Shown here in pieces: positions 24,166-35,584 of a stretch of DNA of 64,000 bases (position 1 is the stretch's first letter; the number at the start of each line of letters is the position of its first letter). A model generated the notes under the pieces. That model had not been told where the DNA came from and searched no databases. It worked only from the letters and a program-made list of their open reading frames with translations. This DNA comes from Polytrichum commune (lineage: Eukaryota; Streptophyta; Polytrichopsida; Polytrichales; Polytrichaceae), in NCBI GenBank assembly GCA_950295325.1, contig OX485809.1:25064144-25128143 (forward strand). Direction: 5' to 3'. The translations under genes were made by a program, and so were the position numbers.

Positions 24166-24170
24166 GGTGT
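24166..24170. repeat. Target duplication GGTGT of Ty3/gypsy element (right)
   Basis: Matches 15631-15635. On the minus strand it completes the codons GAC ACC of the interrupted transposase. Confidence 0.95.
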
Positions 24171-26785
24171 CGGACTCGACAACCGTTAAACGGCTTTGTG
24201 GCCAAAATCCTTGTGTTAAAGTTGTACGGGTGTCGCCACCAAGTGTCATTAGGACCGAGCGAATGCGATCCCAATACGCAATCAAAGGTTCATGAGTATC
24301 TCTAACACGTCTAGTGATGTCCTGCTCACACAACTCTTTCCAATATTCAATGAATCCGGATATGCCTTTGATGATTTCCGGCCCATTCCTCATGGGGTCG
24401 GGTTTGCAAGGCTTTGGATCCCCATCCGGGAGCAAACATTTCCCATCATTGTCTTGACGCCATACGAGTATACCATCATCCGGGCCCCAATTAGGAGATG
24501 TGCACAAAAGCTTAAATTGCATGGCCGGGAGACCATCATCCTTTATAAAGAATCGGAATTGTTGTGCTTTGGTATGTCCCACCAAACAGTCCCCTCCCTT
24601 CAACATGTATGGCTTGATGAAGGCCTTGAAATCTGGTACTTCCTCAATCATGTGCGGAATTACCGGCATATGGTCTAAATCCATATACGATTTCATAAGA
24701 AGTGGTATGGTTGGAAAATCTTCTTCATGCAACTTCATGCTCCACCGTCCGAAAGACGCATCAATGTCATCGTGTGTGTGTCCCACCATCAAGAAAGACA
24801 CAAACACCTCCTTAAAGATTCCTTTTGCCACAAGCAAGGACCAAAAACAAAATACATATCGACATTTGTTGTCCTTCGCACAATTATCAAGTTGAATGTG
24901 GAGAGTTGGAGGCAAAGGTTTCGCACAAAGAGGTTCTCCGGGTGGCTCTGGCAATGACGACATACAAACCTCCTTCCCCGCAAGCAGTGCTTCGTAAAGG
25001 GGTGTCGTTCCACAACCATCAAACAATGCACGTGATGAATGTACCGGTGGCTTCTCAAGATCGCGCAAGAGTTTTGCAAATGATCCCACCGTGTGGTTAG
25101 CATCGCCAGGGTAAAAATCCAGACCATAATGGGCATACTTAACGTCTCCATGTCCGTGGGCAATCATCCCTGGGAAAAAACAAACGATCTATGAATGACA
25201 ACAATAACAACAACAACCCTAAACAGATGTGTGAAGTTGAAACCTAACGCAAACACATCTAGTAAAATTGGATAGAATTTGAACACATATTTGTGATTTC
25301 CTACAAACATGTGACAGCTACGAGCAACTTGAAGAGTCCATCCGTGGCCTTTATTTTCCGTGCATAACAAGGGCATGCGGTCTTGGCGTGGTCCATTTTG
25401 TCATGGATGATTGTTAGAACCTTTGTAGGCCTCATTATGGATAGAGCACGGTTCTTGTAGTAATCTTGACGGTGAGTCTCTTGGTTGTTGACATGTTCAA
25501 TATATTTTACTTGGTGTCTGGAGTGGGATTCGGTGCCTATGGGGTGGGCGTCTCGAAGACCTTTGTATTTTTCACACGTCGTACACCTAGCGAACTTGTC
25601 CCCAGGTCTCTTCAAAATGTATTCAGCAAACTGTTGGTTTTTAATTACACTCAACTTGGACAAAGAAATGGGACCACATCCCGCTATGCGACCCACTTCG
25701 TTAATGTCCGTTAATATGTTCTTCCATTTTGTACATGTGGGCAACACCATTTGTACAACTTTCTCCCCTAACGACAATGTCCTCGTCTTGTGGGGCATTG
25801 CATCGGCCAATGGGACTATGATGGTGGAGAGTGTCGCGGAGGCTTGGAGTGTAGCCTCCCGAGGTTTCTTTGTGCCCGAATTTCCATGAAATCGTGAGCG
25901 GCGACCCAACGATGAATACTTTTGAAACCTATAAAAGTCAGCCTTTGACACGGCATGGATGGTATACCACGCGGTACAACACACATCCACATTCTCAAGT
26001 GTGACCACCTTATGCCCATGGGTGTCAATGTGCACATTTCTATGGACCTCGAGTTTCTTTGCCGATCTCATACGGAAATCGGCCAGCCACATCTCTTGAC
26101 GTAGGGACTTAATTTTCTCCCGTGGGAAAAACTGGCAACATTTCCGATAGCAACAGTCTTTGGCGGACACAAGACGGATAGATTCGTCTCCCAATATGCG
26201 ATCCCGTCGACGCTCCTTATCTCCTCGAGGCACACGGTTCGAATCATATTTGCGTAGGCCTTTGCGAGGACGTATTTTGGCCAACAAAGCTAATTGTGTT
26301 TGCTTATGGCGCCGCTCATGGTCCAACAAGCTCACTCCGTCATGGAGAACCCGACAAAAAGACCATCGACGCAAGGAAAATCTCCATGTCACCGGGACCT
26401 CAAGCGGAAGCAATGAATTCAAGATGCACACACCAACATCGTTCAGACCAAGGGGATTGGCATCCACATAATCACGGGGATCAGAGTTTCTACATATGCC
26501 ATCTGCCACAGGGACACCAATGTCGTTGAGTAGGACGACATCAAGGCCAACCCATTGCTCCCTCCCGAAACCGGCACACAACGGAATGTCATCGTGGTCA
26601 TCCCTGGAATGTAGAGATTGTTCGTGCACTTCTAAAGATTCATGGGAGGATGTATCCACAAACTCCCCCATCACGTTTGGCAAACCATTACAACCCGCCG
26701 AAGGGGAAGAAAGTTCACACTCACCATCGGAGGAGGAAGAAATTGTGGACAACTCCAATGAACTATATGCCACGGGCAGCGCCAT
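24166..26785 (-). pseudogene. Element A putative DDE transposase, exon 1 and 5' part of exon 2
   Basis: Exon 1 runs from ATG at 26785 to 25309. A 139-bp GT-AG intron (25308-25170) follows, then exon 2 from 25169 to the LTR insertion. I chose this start because it follows a likely acceptor and aligns with the start in element B. Cysteine pairs (CCYRKCCQFF; FARCTTCEKYK) suggest metal-binding segments. Three acidic blocks resemble an RNase-H-like DDE core as in DUF7869-type proteins: HDKMDHAKTACP, LDNCAKDNKCRYVF and GHTHDDIDASFG. The last two are identical in element B. With the segment at 15115-15630 it would total about 998 residues with no internal stop, so it was probably intact when the LTR element landed. 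The transposase role is inferred from motifs, position near a TIR and two element copies. Confidence 0.8.
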
Positions 26786-26928
26786 CCAACCTAAGCAAAC
26801 CACTAATCAATGACCAAAACAAGAAGCACCGCAATGCACACAAAAGCGAAAACGAGAGCTGTGTAGATATATGGCTCAAAAAACACAAACAACTCTCGCG
26901 GCACCGTTGGGGGACCTCACATATGAAG

Positions 26929-28459
26929 ACGAACGTGCGTTCGAAAACAACGCCATGACAAGCAAATACTACGTGGGAGTCACACACCAATGGACAACGG
27001 CATGCAATTGTGGTACATATTAACCGTGAAGGATTTTGGGTCGATTTGCTAATAAAACATGGGAAGTGTTGCCAACCAACAAAGGAGAGCATACGCACAT
27101 ATATTCACGAACGCGCGGACGAGAACATCAACCCAACAAACAATGAATTGTAAAAGGGATAAGCAACGTGCATTGCTCAGGAGCACCCAAAATGCACCTG
27201 CATCATTATCCACATGCAACAAGCATCGTAATTGAAGGGCATGTCTTTGACGGGTGTGTATCTAGGAACGACCAAACCCAAGGTAGAGCCTAAACTCAAG
27301 GGTGTATGTATACGAACGATCGTTCGTAAGTCCTGGCCGAAACATATGGGCGTATGCATACGAACGATCAATCATGTGTTCTAGCCCTAACCGTGTTTGT
27401 AAAAATGTTGACCCATCAGAAGAAACATCTATAGCGTAGTAGTAGGAGGCATGTGCATAAATGAACGGATGTTTCTGTATAATTGCAAAATAATATCAAT
27501 TGATATTTATGAATGCACGTTCGTGAATACCAGACCATCATATGTTCAGTTGGACATAACAGAGTCACGGGAGCGTAGGTGTCTTTGAGGGTTAGGAGGA
27601 AAATATACGAACGCACGTTCGTATATCATTGAACATTTTAGCGCCCACGACTACCTATAAGTAGGTCAACGTGGAGTATTATCGAATGCTCTACTTACGA
27701 ACGCACGTTCGTAAACCACTCGCATCACAACAACTTACGTGCGCCTGTATCTGGAAGGAAATATATACGAACGCACGTTCGTATATAATTGAACATTTTG
27801 TGCCTGTGACTACCTGTAAGTAAATCTACGCTGAGTATGTCTGATGCTCTACTTACGAATGCACGTTCGTAAACCACTCGCATCACAACAACTTACGTGA
27901 GCCTGTATCTGGAAGGAAATATATACGAACGCACGTTCGTATATAATTGAACATTTTGTGCCTGTGACTACCTGTAAGTAAATCTACGTTGAGTATGTCT
28001 AATGCTCTACTTACGAACGCGCGTTCGTAAACCACTCTCATCACAACAACTTACGTGCGCCTGTATCTGGAAGGAAATATATACGAACGCACGTTCGTAT
28101 ATAATTGAACATTTTGTGCCTGTGACTACCTGTAAGTAAATCTACGTTGAGTATGTCTAATGCTCTACTTACGAACGCGCGTTCGTAAACCACTCTCATC
28201 ACAACAACTTACGTGCGCCTGTATCTGGAAGGAAATATATACGAACGCACGTTCGTATATAATTGAACATTTTGTGCCTGTGACTACCTGTAAGTAAATC
28301 TACGTTGAGTATGTCTAATGCTCTACTTACGAACGCACGTTCGTAAACCACTCGCATCACATGTCTGAACCACTCGTCTATACCACTCGTCTAAACTACA
28401 TGTCTAAACCACTCGCATCACATGTCGCTACCAAGTCATCTTTACGAACGTGCGTTCGT
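26929..28459. repeat. Type-A palindromic iteron cluster upstream of element A transposase
   Basis: Sixteen-bp palindromes ACGAACG-NN-CGTTCGT start at 26929 (one mismatch), 27312, 27607, 27697, 27767, 27855 (one mismatch), 27925, 28013, 28083, 28171, 28241, 28329 and 28444. There are degenerate or half sites near 27104, 27359 and 27511. Most extend to TTACGAACG..CGTTCGTAA. The two central bases vary (CA, CG, TG, AT) while the 7-bp arms are nearly fixed, as expected of a dimer-binding site. The cluster begins about 145 bp upstream of the transposase start. Confidence 0.9.
27600..28345. repeat. 158-bp tandem repeat array carrying two iterons per unit
   Basis: The word CTGGAAGG recurs at 27751, 27909, 28067 and 28225, exactly 158 bp apart. 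Each unit has two type-A palindromes alternately 70 and 88 bp apart. About 4.7 units are present, the first (27600-27750) the most diverged. Near-identity of the later units points to recent tandem expansion. Confidence 0.93.
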
Positions 28460-29437
28460 AAAAGTCCGGTATTTGCGGCGGTATATGCGGGTATGTGCAA
28501 CCTATTGTGTACCTGGGAGGTATAGGGTGGGCACACAAGAAAATGGTTTGTGCTCGTTCCAGTCAGGTCTGTGGAGCGCACACTTGGTTGTGCCGCAGAA
28601 AAGAGCTCTGATGTGGGGGGAAGAGTTTTAAGTACCTCCCCCCTGATGGTTCAAAATCCCTTGGATGCTATTTAAAAAGTGGATTCCCGCCGCCTACTTT
28701 GACCTAACAATATGTCATTCCATCCATGCGGAATAAATAAATAGCATTATGTATGGAACATGTCTTGCATGCACGCAACATATTGTAAATATGTCAATCG
28801 GTCGCACACCTTAGTTGTCACCAAGGTCTCACGTGAATATATGTCTATATTTATATGTCTATATGAATTTCATATTGTATATTGTATTGTATTATATTAT
28901 ATATACACATATATATAATATTAGATTTATAATGTCTATATAGGTTTATGGTTAACATTGAATTTAAATGATTTGCAACTAAGGTGTGAAGTCCAAGTTA
29001 ATTGACGATTGATTATACCTAATAAAGTGATGAAGGGTTTAGGGTAATACATATTCACACACACAATGAGGTAAGAGTAGCTAAAAACATGTTGTGGAAG
29101 CCCCTAAAATTGTAGGTATCATATGATTCACATAAAAAAAATGCCCGTAATATGGTCACCAACTGCATGAATACCAATAAAAAGTCACTTAATCTATAAT
29201 GGTTTGTACTAGGTAAATTGAGGACATTTTGAAGTAATCATACCCAATATATGTAGGTAAGGTCTTCATTCAAATGTAACACTAGGTTTGAAAATAATGA
29301 ATTAAAATGGCATGATTGGAAATGATCAATCACTTTGGAACGGTGCATACGATAATGATAAGAATTGAAACCATGCCTACGTGAAGTCACACTTACAATT
29401 ATTAATATCATGTGTTTGACGTCCTATGAGAAATAAA

Positions 29438-30740
29438 ATTTCCTCCACCTTTTGTAAAGGTTTAGGATAGCGCAGGCTCGCCACAATATGAAATTGAGTC
29501 CTTTATCCAATAATTTTTTTTTAAGGAACCATTGAACACCTTGAAAGACATATTGTCCATGAAAAAATTATATTTTAAAACACCATATACACATGCTTGC
29601 GGGTGGATTTTTCATTTGAATCCACCCCCTACATTTGAGGCTCGCCAAATATCGGACCATATTATGAACTACAAGTTTAAATGCAATTGATCATTGGTGA
29701 AATTTAAAGTTGATGGCACTAGTATTCGTTTGTTAGTTCAAGTCGACAACTAATTAAATGACTTGACCTCCTAAGAAGGGTTGGTAAGATAAAAAGATGT
29801 AGGGTTTAGGGTTTAGGGTTTAGGGTTTGGGGTTTGGGGTTTGGGGTTAGTGTATATGGTTTGTGAAAGTTGTCTAATATGTGGTTTGCAGGCTTAGGGT
29901 TTAGATCGTTAGTGATACTTAGGACGGGTTTAGACTTGGAATCAAGGCTCAAAAATGGGTTGGGGTGAAAGAAATCGACGCCTCTCATTGGTAGAAAGGC
30001 TAGGATTTTCCTCTTCAAGTTTACACCATGAGTTGGGGCCAATCACAAATAAATTATTTTATTCATCATGACAATGGCTTCAAGCCTTGGAAAAGAGAGC
30101 TCCCAACATTGTGGACTCTTTCCCTCTTGTTGAGGCCATTGTTAGAGCTTTTATTCGCTTATAGTAGTTTATTCTTTGAGCATTGAGTAGGAGGGGAGAG
30201 ATTCTAAATTTATTATACTTTAATTATTATCCATAGAATAGTTCATGAGTACGTTGGAACCTCTCATAACCCTCTCATAATTGCAACCTCCAAATGGCCC
30301 CAACCCCACCTAAATAGGTTTACACATGAAAGCAATGAATGGAGTTAGGTTACTTTCTTATTAATGGCCTTTGGGGCCCATTTGCATGCCACATGGGACA
30401 TATTGGCCTTCGTTCACAATGGCCTTGGCCCCAAGTCTAAACATGCCCTTAGTGTACTATGCGTTCGTATTTAGAGTATCTAATACTAAATATCATATTA
30501 AGGGTGGGTCAAGCTAACACCTCATGAAATTAATGACATCGTATTGAAAAATGAATTTTCCCCCACCTCTTGAGGAGAATCTGATAGCCCCTCTCCACAA
30601 TTCAAAATGCGTCCTTTATGTATGTAAAATTTGTTTGAGGAACCATTGAACAACTTTAAGGATGTGTGGTTCATGAAAACTCTATTTTGCAAAACACCAT
30701 ACACACATTGGGGTGGATTCTTCATCGAAAACCTACTAAA
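29438..30740 (+). repeat. Diverged direct duplication (about 29438-29640 and 30553-30740)
   Basis: Both segments share, with many changes, the phrases GAGGAACCATTGAACA / AAGGAACCATTGAACA, AAAACACCATA.ACACA and GGGTGGATT.TTCAT. They are old direct copies of about 200 bp of unknown nature within the central region of element A. Confidence 0.6.
29799..29846 (+). repeat. Interstitial telomere-like tract (TTTAGGG then TTTGGGG)
   Basis: Four TTTAGGG-like units followed by three TTTGGGG units. TTTAGGG is the common plant telomere repeat. The minus-strand frame here (PKP/TLNPKP repeats) is an artefact of the repeat. Confidence 0.85.
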
Positions 30741-30893
30741 TGACATGCATTGTGTTGTACAAATTAACTGAACATACTTTTCTAAAATATGTTTACAAGG
30801 AATCCAACTGTAGAGGTATTAAGGGGATACGGAATGTAAAATTCATGTCCCCGAACTAAGCTCCCACCATTTCGTATTTCTTAATTCGTAAAC

Positions 30894-31012
30894 CCTCATC
30901 CCTCCCTATCCCCATTCCCCTCCCATCCATCCCCATCCCCATTCCCTCCCCATTCCCTCCCCTCCCCCATCCCCATCCCCATCCACATCCCCATCCCCTC
31001 CCCCATCCCAGC
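30894..31012. repeat. C-rich CCCCATCC simple repeat
   Basis: Irregular copies of CCCCATC and CCCCATTCCCTC over about 120 bp, just before a GC-richer stretch (31015-31150) that may be the promoter or first exon region of the large gene. Confidence 0.85.
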
Positions 31013-31199
31013 CCTGGCCAGTGGCTGTCAACCACGTGGCAGCCGCCAGGAAACCCTAGCGGTGCCGGCTACCTCCCCGCGCCTCTTCCTCTCCTCCTCA
31101 TTTGTCATTTGGAGCAGAGGAGGAGGGGAGAGCTTAGGTGCGGCGAAGCCTTGGCCATTTGTATAGCCGCATTTTATGTTTATTCTTGGCGCGCATTGT

Positions 31200-31440
31200 C
31201 AGAAGCTTGAGAGTAGGATCGCTTGAGAGGTTGATATTTGTAGAAATCTTGAGAAGGTTGAGAGTTTTGGAAAGCTTGAGAGGTTTAGAGTTTTAGAAAG
31301 CTTGAGAGGTTGAGTGTTTTAGAAAGCTTGAGAGGTTGAGTGTTTTAGAAAGCTTGAGAGTTTTAGAAAGCTTGAGAGGTTGAGTGTTGCAAAAAGCTTG
31401 AGAGCTTGAGAGTTTCAGAAAGCTTGTGAGTTGTGTTTAC
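31200..31440 (+). repeat. GAAAGCTTGAGAGGTTGAG minisatellite in putative leader
   Basis: Tandem, imperfect copies of a unit of about 27 bp containing GAAAGCTTGAGAGGTTGAG. It lies before a likely splice donor (GTGAGT at 31601-31606) and is probably part of the untranslated leader of the large element A gene. The leader of the corresponding element B gene also carries a purine-rich repeat (45120-45575). Confidence 0.7.
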
Positions 31441-31600
31441 ATCAGAATATTTGTAGGATTTGTAAATAAATTCTGAAGGCTTGAGAGTGTGAGAAAGGAG
31501 CGAGGGTAGAAATTGCATTTGAAAGCGAAATCAGTGCATTTGTGAGGTTTCTGGATTTCTGAGTAGCAGGCAGCAGGTTTTGGGTTTGCAACAATTCAAT

Positions 31601-32678
31601 GTGAGTACAGGTTTCATTTTCAAAACACTTCTTTGCAATCTAAAATTGTTCTTTGTTGAATTCCATGTGTCATGTTTTATGCATTATGAGCTTTGTCATG
31701 TTTTGTATGAATTAGGACTTTCCCTTTCATTATGAATTCTTAATCACTGAATCTCAATGTTGTTGTCATTACATATTTCACTTTGTGTTTCATCATTCTG
31801 ATCAAGAGTTGCAGGCAAAAATCCAAACAATGTCAATAGCAACATTCATAAACCCATACATACGTATACGTATGTATACATATCCATATATATACGGAAA
31901 GCATTTATTATCATACACAGACGACCACATTTACGAACGATCGTTCGTAAATGTGGCGTTTATACATCTAATACACCAAGCCCTTTACTTTTACGAACGC
32001 ACGTTCGTAAAATACGCACTCACCTTCTACTTTTACAAACGTGCGTTCGTAAAATACCCACTCACCTTCTACCTTTACGAACGTGCGTTCGTAAAATACC
32101 CACTCACTTTCCACCTTTACGAACGTGCGTTCGTAAAATACCCACTCACCTTCTAATTTTCCGAACGTGCGTTCGTAAAATATGCGCTCACCTTCTACTT
32201 TTACGAACGTGCGTTCGTAATTGATTAAATAAGGAACATCTTGTATTTGCAAACGTCCGTTCGTGAACAAACACTGAATCACATCAATATCCTAGATTTA
32301 CGAACGATCGTTCGTAACCAGGGATCCAAACACACCCAAGATTTGCGAACGCGCGTTCGTAAATCTACACAAAGGCATGGACATAAATATGTGTACCCAA
32401 AAACTAATAAAAATGAGCCCAAAAAATGAAAATAAAAACGAACCCTACACCTTTTGATTACGCCATATGAACATCACAGCACTCAAATACGACCGCGCGT
32501 TCGTATTTATTGAAAATGAATAACACCTTGGAAATCAAACCAAATTTGCGAACGAACGTTCGTAAACAAGAACCAACAGATGTCTTGCCAATAATAAATA
32601 ATTTATTGACGACCTGCAAATGCCAGTAACGAACGCGCGTTCGTAAATGCAATTCTGAATGTGTATGTTACATTGCAG
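31601..32678 (+). other. Putative 5'-leader intron of element A large gene
   Basis: Donor AAT|GTGAGT at 31601. Acceptor TTGCAG ends at 32678, directly before the ATG. The same acceptor-ATG junction (TTGCAG|ATGGC) exists in element B, with donor AAAG|GTAAGT at 44642. Both inferred introns contain iteron clusters. Not proved without transcripts. Confidence 0.5.
31933..32644. repeat. Type-A iteron cluster before element A large gene
   Basis: Thirteen sites start at 31933, 31993, 32035, 32077, 32119, 32161, 32203, 32250, 32300, 32345, 32489, 32548 and 32629; a few have one or two mismatches. From 31993 to 32203 they recur every 42 bp or so with the linker ACTCACCTTCTA. The cluster ends 34 bp before the start codon. 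Confidence 0.9.
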
Positions 32679-33974
32679 ATGGCTAGACCAGTCAGGAGCG
32701 CAATCGAAATGTTCGCGGTTCAGTTGGATCGGCTTCCGGAGTCAGTGACAGATGACAATGGGAACGATAATTACGTCCCCAAAAATGACTTCATGGGGGA
32801 GTGGACGGCGCTCCCGGAGAAAATCGAGGGTGGATTGTTCGCCCTGAGATTCACATACGAGTTGGAGACAAGGCCAGACCAGCCGGAGCAGTGGGTGCAG
32901 ATGAAGACATGGGAGATAGAATCCATAGAGGCACAGGGTGATTTTGTTATCTTGGATTTGAAAAACAAAAAAGACCACATCAACCTCCTGCTGGACTTCA
33001 GGAGGCACCCTTTCTCCCATACATACGCACAAAATAATGTTGTAGAGGATGCCAAGCATTTCGACCTCGTGAACCTTTTCACGAAGTACAGCCTCAGCCA
33101 GCATTGGACAGCCAGGAAGTTGACTGCACTGGCCCTAAATATGTCAAAGTATAACAGTGTCGTCGTGGAGGCCAACAAGAAGAAGAAAAGTCCCAAAAAA
33201 CCTACTGCATCCGGAGCAGGAGGTTCTAGAAGTGCGCCGCGGCCAGTGCCTTCAGCTAGCAGATTGTCAGAGGGGCCAAGCAGACACTCCACGCCATCTA
33301 AAAGAACTCGGGACGATATGGAGAAGTCTGGTGTCACGGAGACAGCTGAGGTCAACTCGCCGCCTGTCATGCCGACCCCTTTGAAGAAGGGGGAAAACCC
33401 TGATGCGGCAAAGGCGACTCGTATCCTTCGCGACTTCAATAATTACTCGAAGGATTGTTGGCCCATGGGACGGCACTTCACCTTCAACGTGGACTGCTTC
33501 AAATGCGAGAAATCCCCCAACAAGTGGGTGGTGAGGTCACGTGAAAGCGGAGGTGTGAAGTGGTAAATCAACAACTTGATGAATAACGTGAAGTGGGATA
33601 GGCAAACTGTGTGCGTTATGCCAAAGGGTTTCACTTCCCGTCCCACGGAGAAAGATTGGGCAAGAATCCAGAACGGGGAGTTCTGGATTATTGATGGACA
33701 GCACAGCCTGGAGGCATCGCAGATCATCCTCAAGGATGATAACTTCCAGCATGAGCTGAAGGGGGACCTGCGCTACTAGAAGGCGTTCCTGGTGTGGTCA
33801 GACGACTGGGACAAACTCCGGAAAATTTCGACATTTTTAAATTCTGGGAATAAGATCAAAGCGTTTGAGGCATCACGGGCAGCAAACATAGTGGCTGCGA
33901 GAGACGTGTGGGTGGCACACGGGTGCCCACCAAAGGAGAGGGAGAATGCGAAAAACCAGTCTCCACAATGGAAG
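32679..33974 (+). pseudogene. Element A large gene, exon 1: ParB/DGQHR-like domain, two premature stops
   Basis: The exon of 432 codons runs from ATG at 32679 to a GTAAGT donor at 33975. It contains NGEFWIIDGQHSLEA with D339-G-Q-H. This resembles the DGQHR motif of DndB-like proteins and the ParB N-terminal superfamily, whose members bind or act on DNA or nucleotides; here Ser replaces the usual Arg. A basic Ser/Pro-rich linker (about residues 165-235) separates an N-terminal region of unknown function. In-frame TAA at 33564-33566 and TAG at 33777-33779 stand where the element B copy has Gln (CAA) and Trp (TGG). Both are transitions, so this copy is dead. Domain assignment is by motif only. 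Confidence 0.7.
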
Positions 33975-33982
33975 GTAAGTTT

Positions 33983-34055
33983 ACGAACGAGCGTTCGTAA
34001 TTCTCAGGTTCCTTTAGAACATTCCTGATCATTTTATTTACGAACGTGCGTTCGT
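33983..34055. repeat. Two type-A iterons in intron 1 of element A large gene
   Basis: Sites at 33983-33998 and 34040-34055 inside the 116-bp intron 33975-34090 (GTAAGT...TAATGCAG). Element B intron 1 also holds one site, of type B (42164-42179). Confidence 0.9.
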
Positions 34056-34090
34056 ATTTGATTGACCGATGACATTCCTTTCTAATGCAG

Positions 34091-35416
34091 GTGTTTTGCA
34101 ATGCGATGGTGGACAAATTCTCTTCCATCGACATGAAGTCCACTTCAACGAAGTCAGTGCTCGAGCTGAAGGGTGAGCTCCGGCTTATTTGTTGCAACAG
34201 AGACACTTGGGATTTGTGGACCCAATTTTTTGATGCTCACAGTGCGGGGGATCTCGTCAACCCCGACATTGAAGAAAAATATAATCAGGAGAAGACTGGG
34301 GAAGCGCCTCCGCTGCTGAGGGAATTTTTTAGGCCGCTTCAGGGGTTGACGGAGTCGGAATTGCAGAGATGTGCAGTTCATGCTCTTGGGAACACCGTCG
34401 GGAGAACAATCCCCTACCTGAAGAATTTTTTGAAGAGGCCAAAGCATAGGCCCGGAACGTACTCCATCAAGGAGTGGTGCGAACATCGCAAGTTGAAGAC
34501 CAAGGCAATGAGGGAGTTGGGCGCACTAGTCCCGGAGTACAAACTCTTCCAGGCCGACGGGGACATCAACTGGGCTGGATGGAAGGAGTTCAAGGTCGGG
34601 TATAACATCAACGGCTCTTCCATGCGTAGGCTAGTTAAAGAACACGCCTCCGTCTTGAAGCTGAAGGGGAACAAGCGGACCAAGAAAGCAGAGACAAATC
34701 CCCAGGAGGTGGAGTTGTATATAAAGTTTTTGGAGAGGAAGCGGAAGGCCACATTCGAGGGAGTGGCCAGGTTTTGTTTGGTAACCACCGGGCTGGAGAG
34801 GACCACTTTTTCTAAGTGGGACGGCACCATCAGCAGGGCCGAGGTGAGGGAGGACCGCAGGGGTTGCCCATTTGCCCTGATTGATTTCAGGGGGATCCTA
34901 GGAGGTGCGAGGCAAGGGGCAAAGGATTTTCCCTTCTACAACCCTTTCATGGCAAAGTTTCAAGACTACAGATCGCTTGAAATGAGGGAGCCTCACGTAT
35001 GGCTTTGGATAGTGGAACAGGAGAAGCTATCCATTGTCACTGAGCTGTACGAAAATACCATCAAATTTGAATACAACATCTACCACAGCACCTACGTGCC
35101 CGCAAAAACGGAAGGGATCGTGGCCATCAACGAGGCCAGGGGCAACAAGCAGGTGGGAGCTGTCAGCTTGATCTTCTTAACGTACAATGCTCTCAGAAAT
35201 GGGAGAGCGCCTGTGAAGGCAAACAGTACTTTCAAGAAGATATACAGCATCCCTCACCCCCCTCCCAAGGAACTGTTGCAGGAGACACTGTACACGGTTT
35301 TCCCCGCGTTGGAGCTCAGGTTGGAGTTCTACGTGTCAGTGTTGCAGAGTTTGGCAATCAATGGAGAGACTGTCTACAACATCTTTGGAGGCAGCAAGTT
35401 CATGTACGCGGCCATG
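34091..35416 (+). pseudogene. Element A large gene, exon 2 (uncharacterised domain)
   Basis: The exon of 442 codons is fully open, bounded by acceptor TAATGCAG and donor ATG|GTAAGC, phase 0 at both sides. The matching element B exon (42068-40750) shares FSSIDMK, LKGEL, RDDPRGCPFA-like and EPHVWLWIVEQE blocks and the end KFMYAA. I do not recognise a named domain. The protein is rich in Lys/Arg (for example LERKRKATF), suggesting nucleic-acid contact, but this is inference. The exon belongs to a gene that already has premature stops in exon 1. Confidence 0.65.
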
Positions 35417-35438
35417 GTAAGCTGTCATTCTTAGATTT

Positions 35439-35552
35439 ACGAACGCTCGTTCGTAATTGTCATTGATTCAAATGTTATAATAGTTGTGGAATTTTTCCCT
35501 TTGCGTTGATCTGGCCTTGTCTCAATGTTGATGTTTACGAACGCACGTTCGT
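35439..35552. repeat. Two type-A iterons in intron 2 of element A large gene
   Basis: Sites at 35439-35454 and 35537-35552 inside intron 35417-35584 (GTAAGC...GGTACAG). Intron 2 of element B has three sites (40591, 40637, 40684). Confidence 0.9.
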
Positions 35553-35584
35553 ATATGCTGACATGTTTGGAGACGTTGGTACAG

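Larger units (their letters stand above)
26786..32678. other. Central intergenic region of element A
   Basis: About 5.9 kb between the divergent transposase and large-gene starts. It holds two iteron clusters (26929-28459 and 31933-32644) next to the two genes, a telomere-like tract, a diverged 200-bp duplication, C-rich and GAGAGGTTGAG repeats. I see no supported gene; the frames between iterons are created by the palindromes themselves. Confidence 0.7.

Noticed and set aside
26929-28459. CRISPR-like array of palindromic repeats with regular spacing
   Set aside because: The DNA is plant-like, the linkers are themselves repeated rather than unique, sites are 16-22 bp palindromes also scattered in introns, and no cas-like gene is present.
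29806-30042. Protein ending in PNPKPQTLNPKP
   Set aside because: The tail is the telomere-like repeat read on the minus strand; the rest has no recognisable feature.
31785-32282. Reading frames with repeated YERTFVK / RTRVRK peptides near the iterons
   Set aside because: The peptides are the translation of the palindromes themselves, appear on both strands, and the frames lie in a presumed intron.
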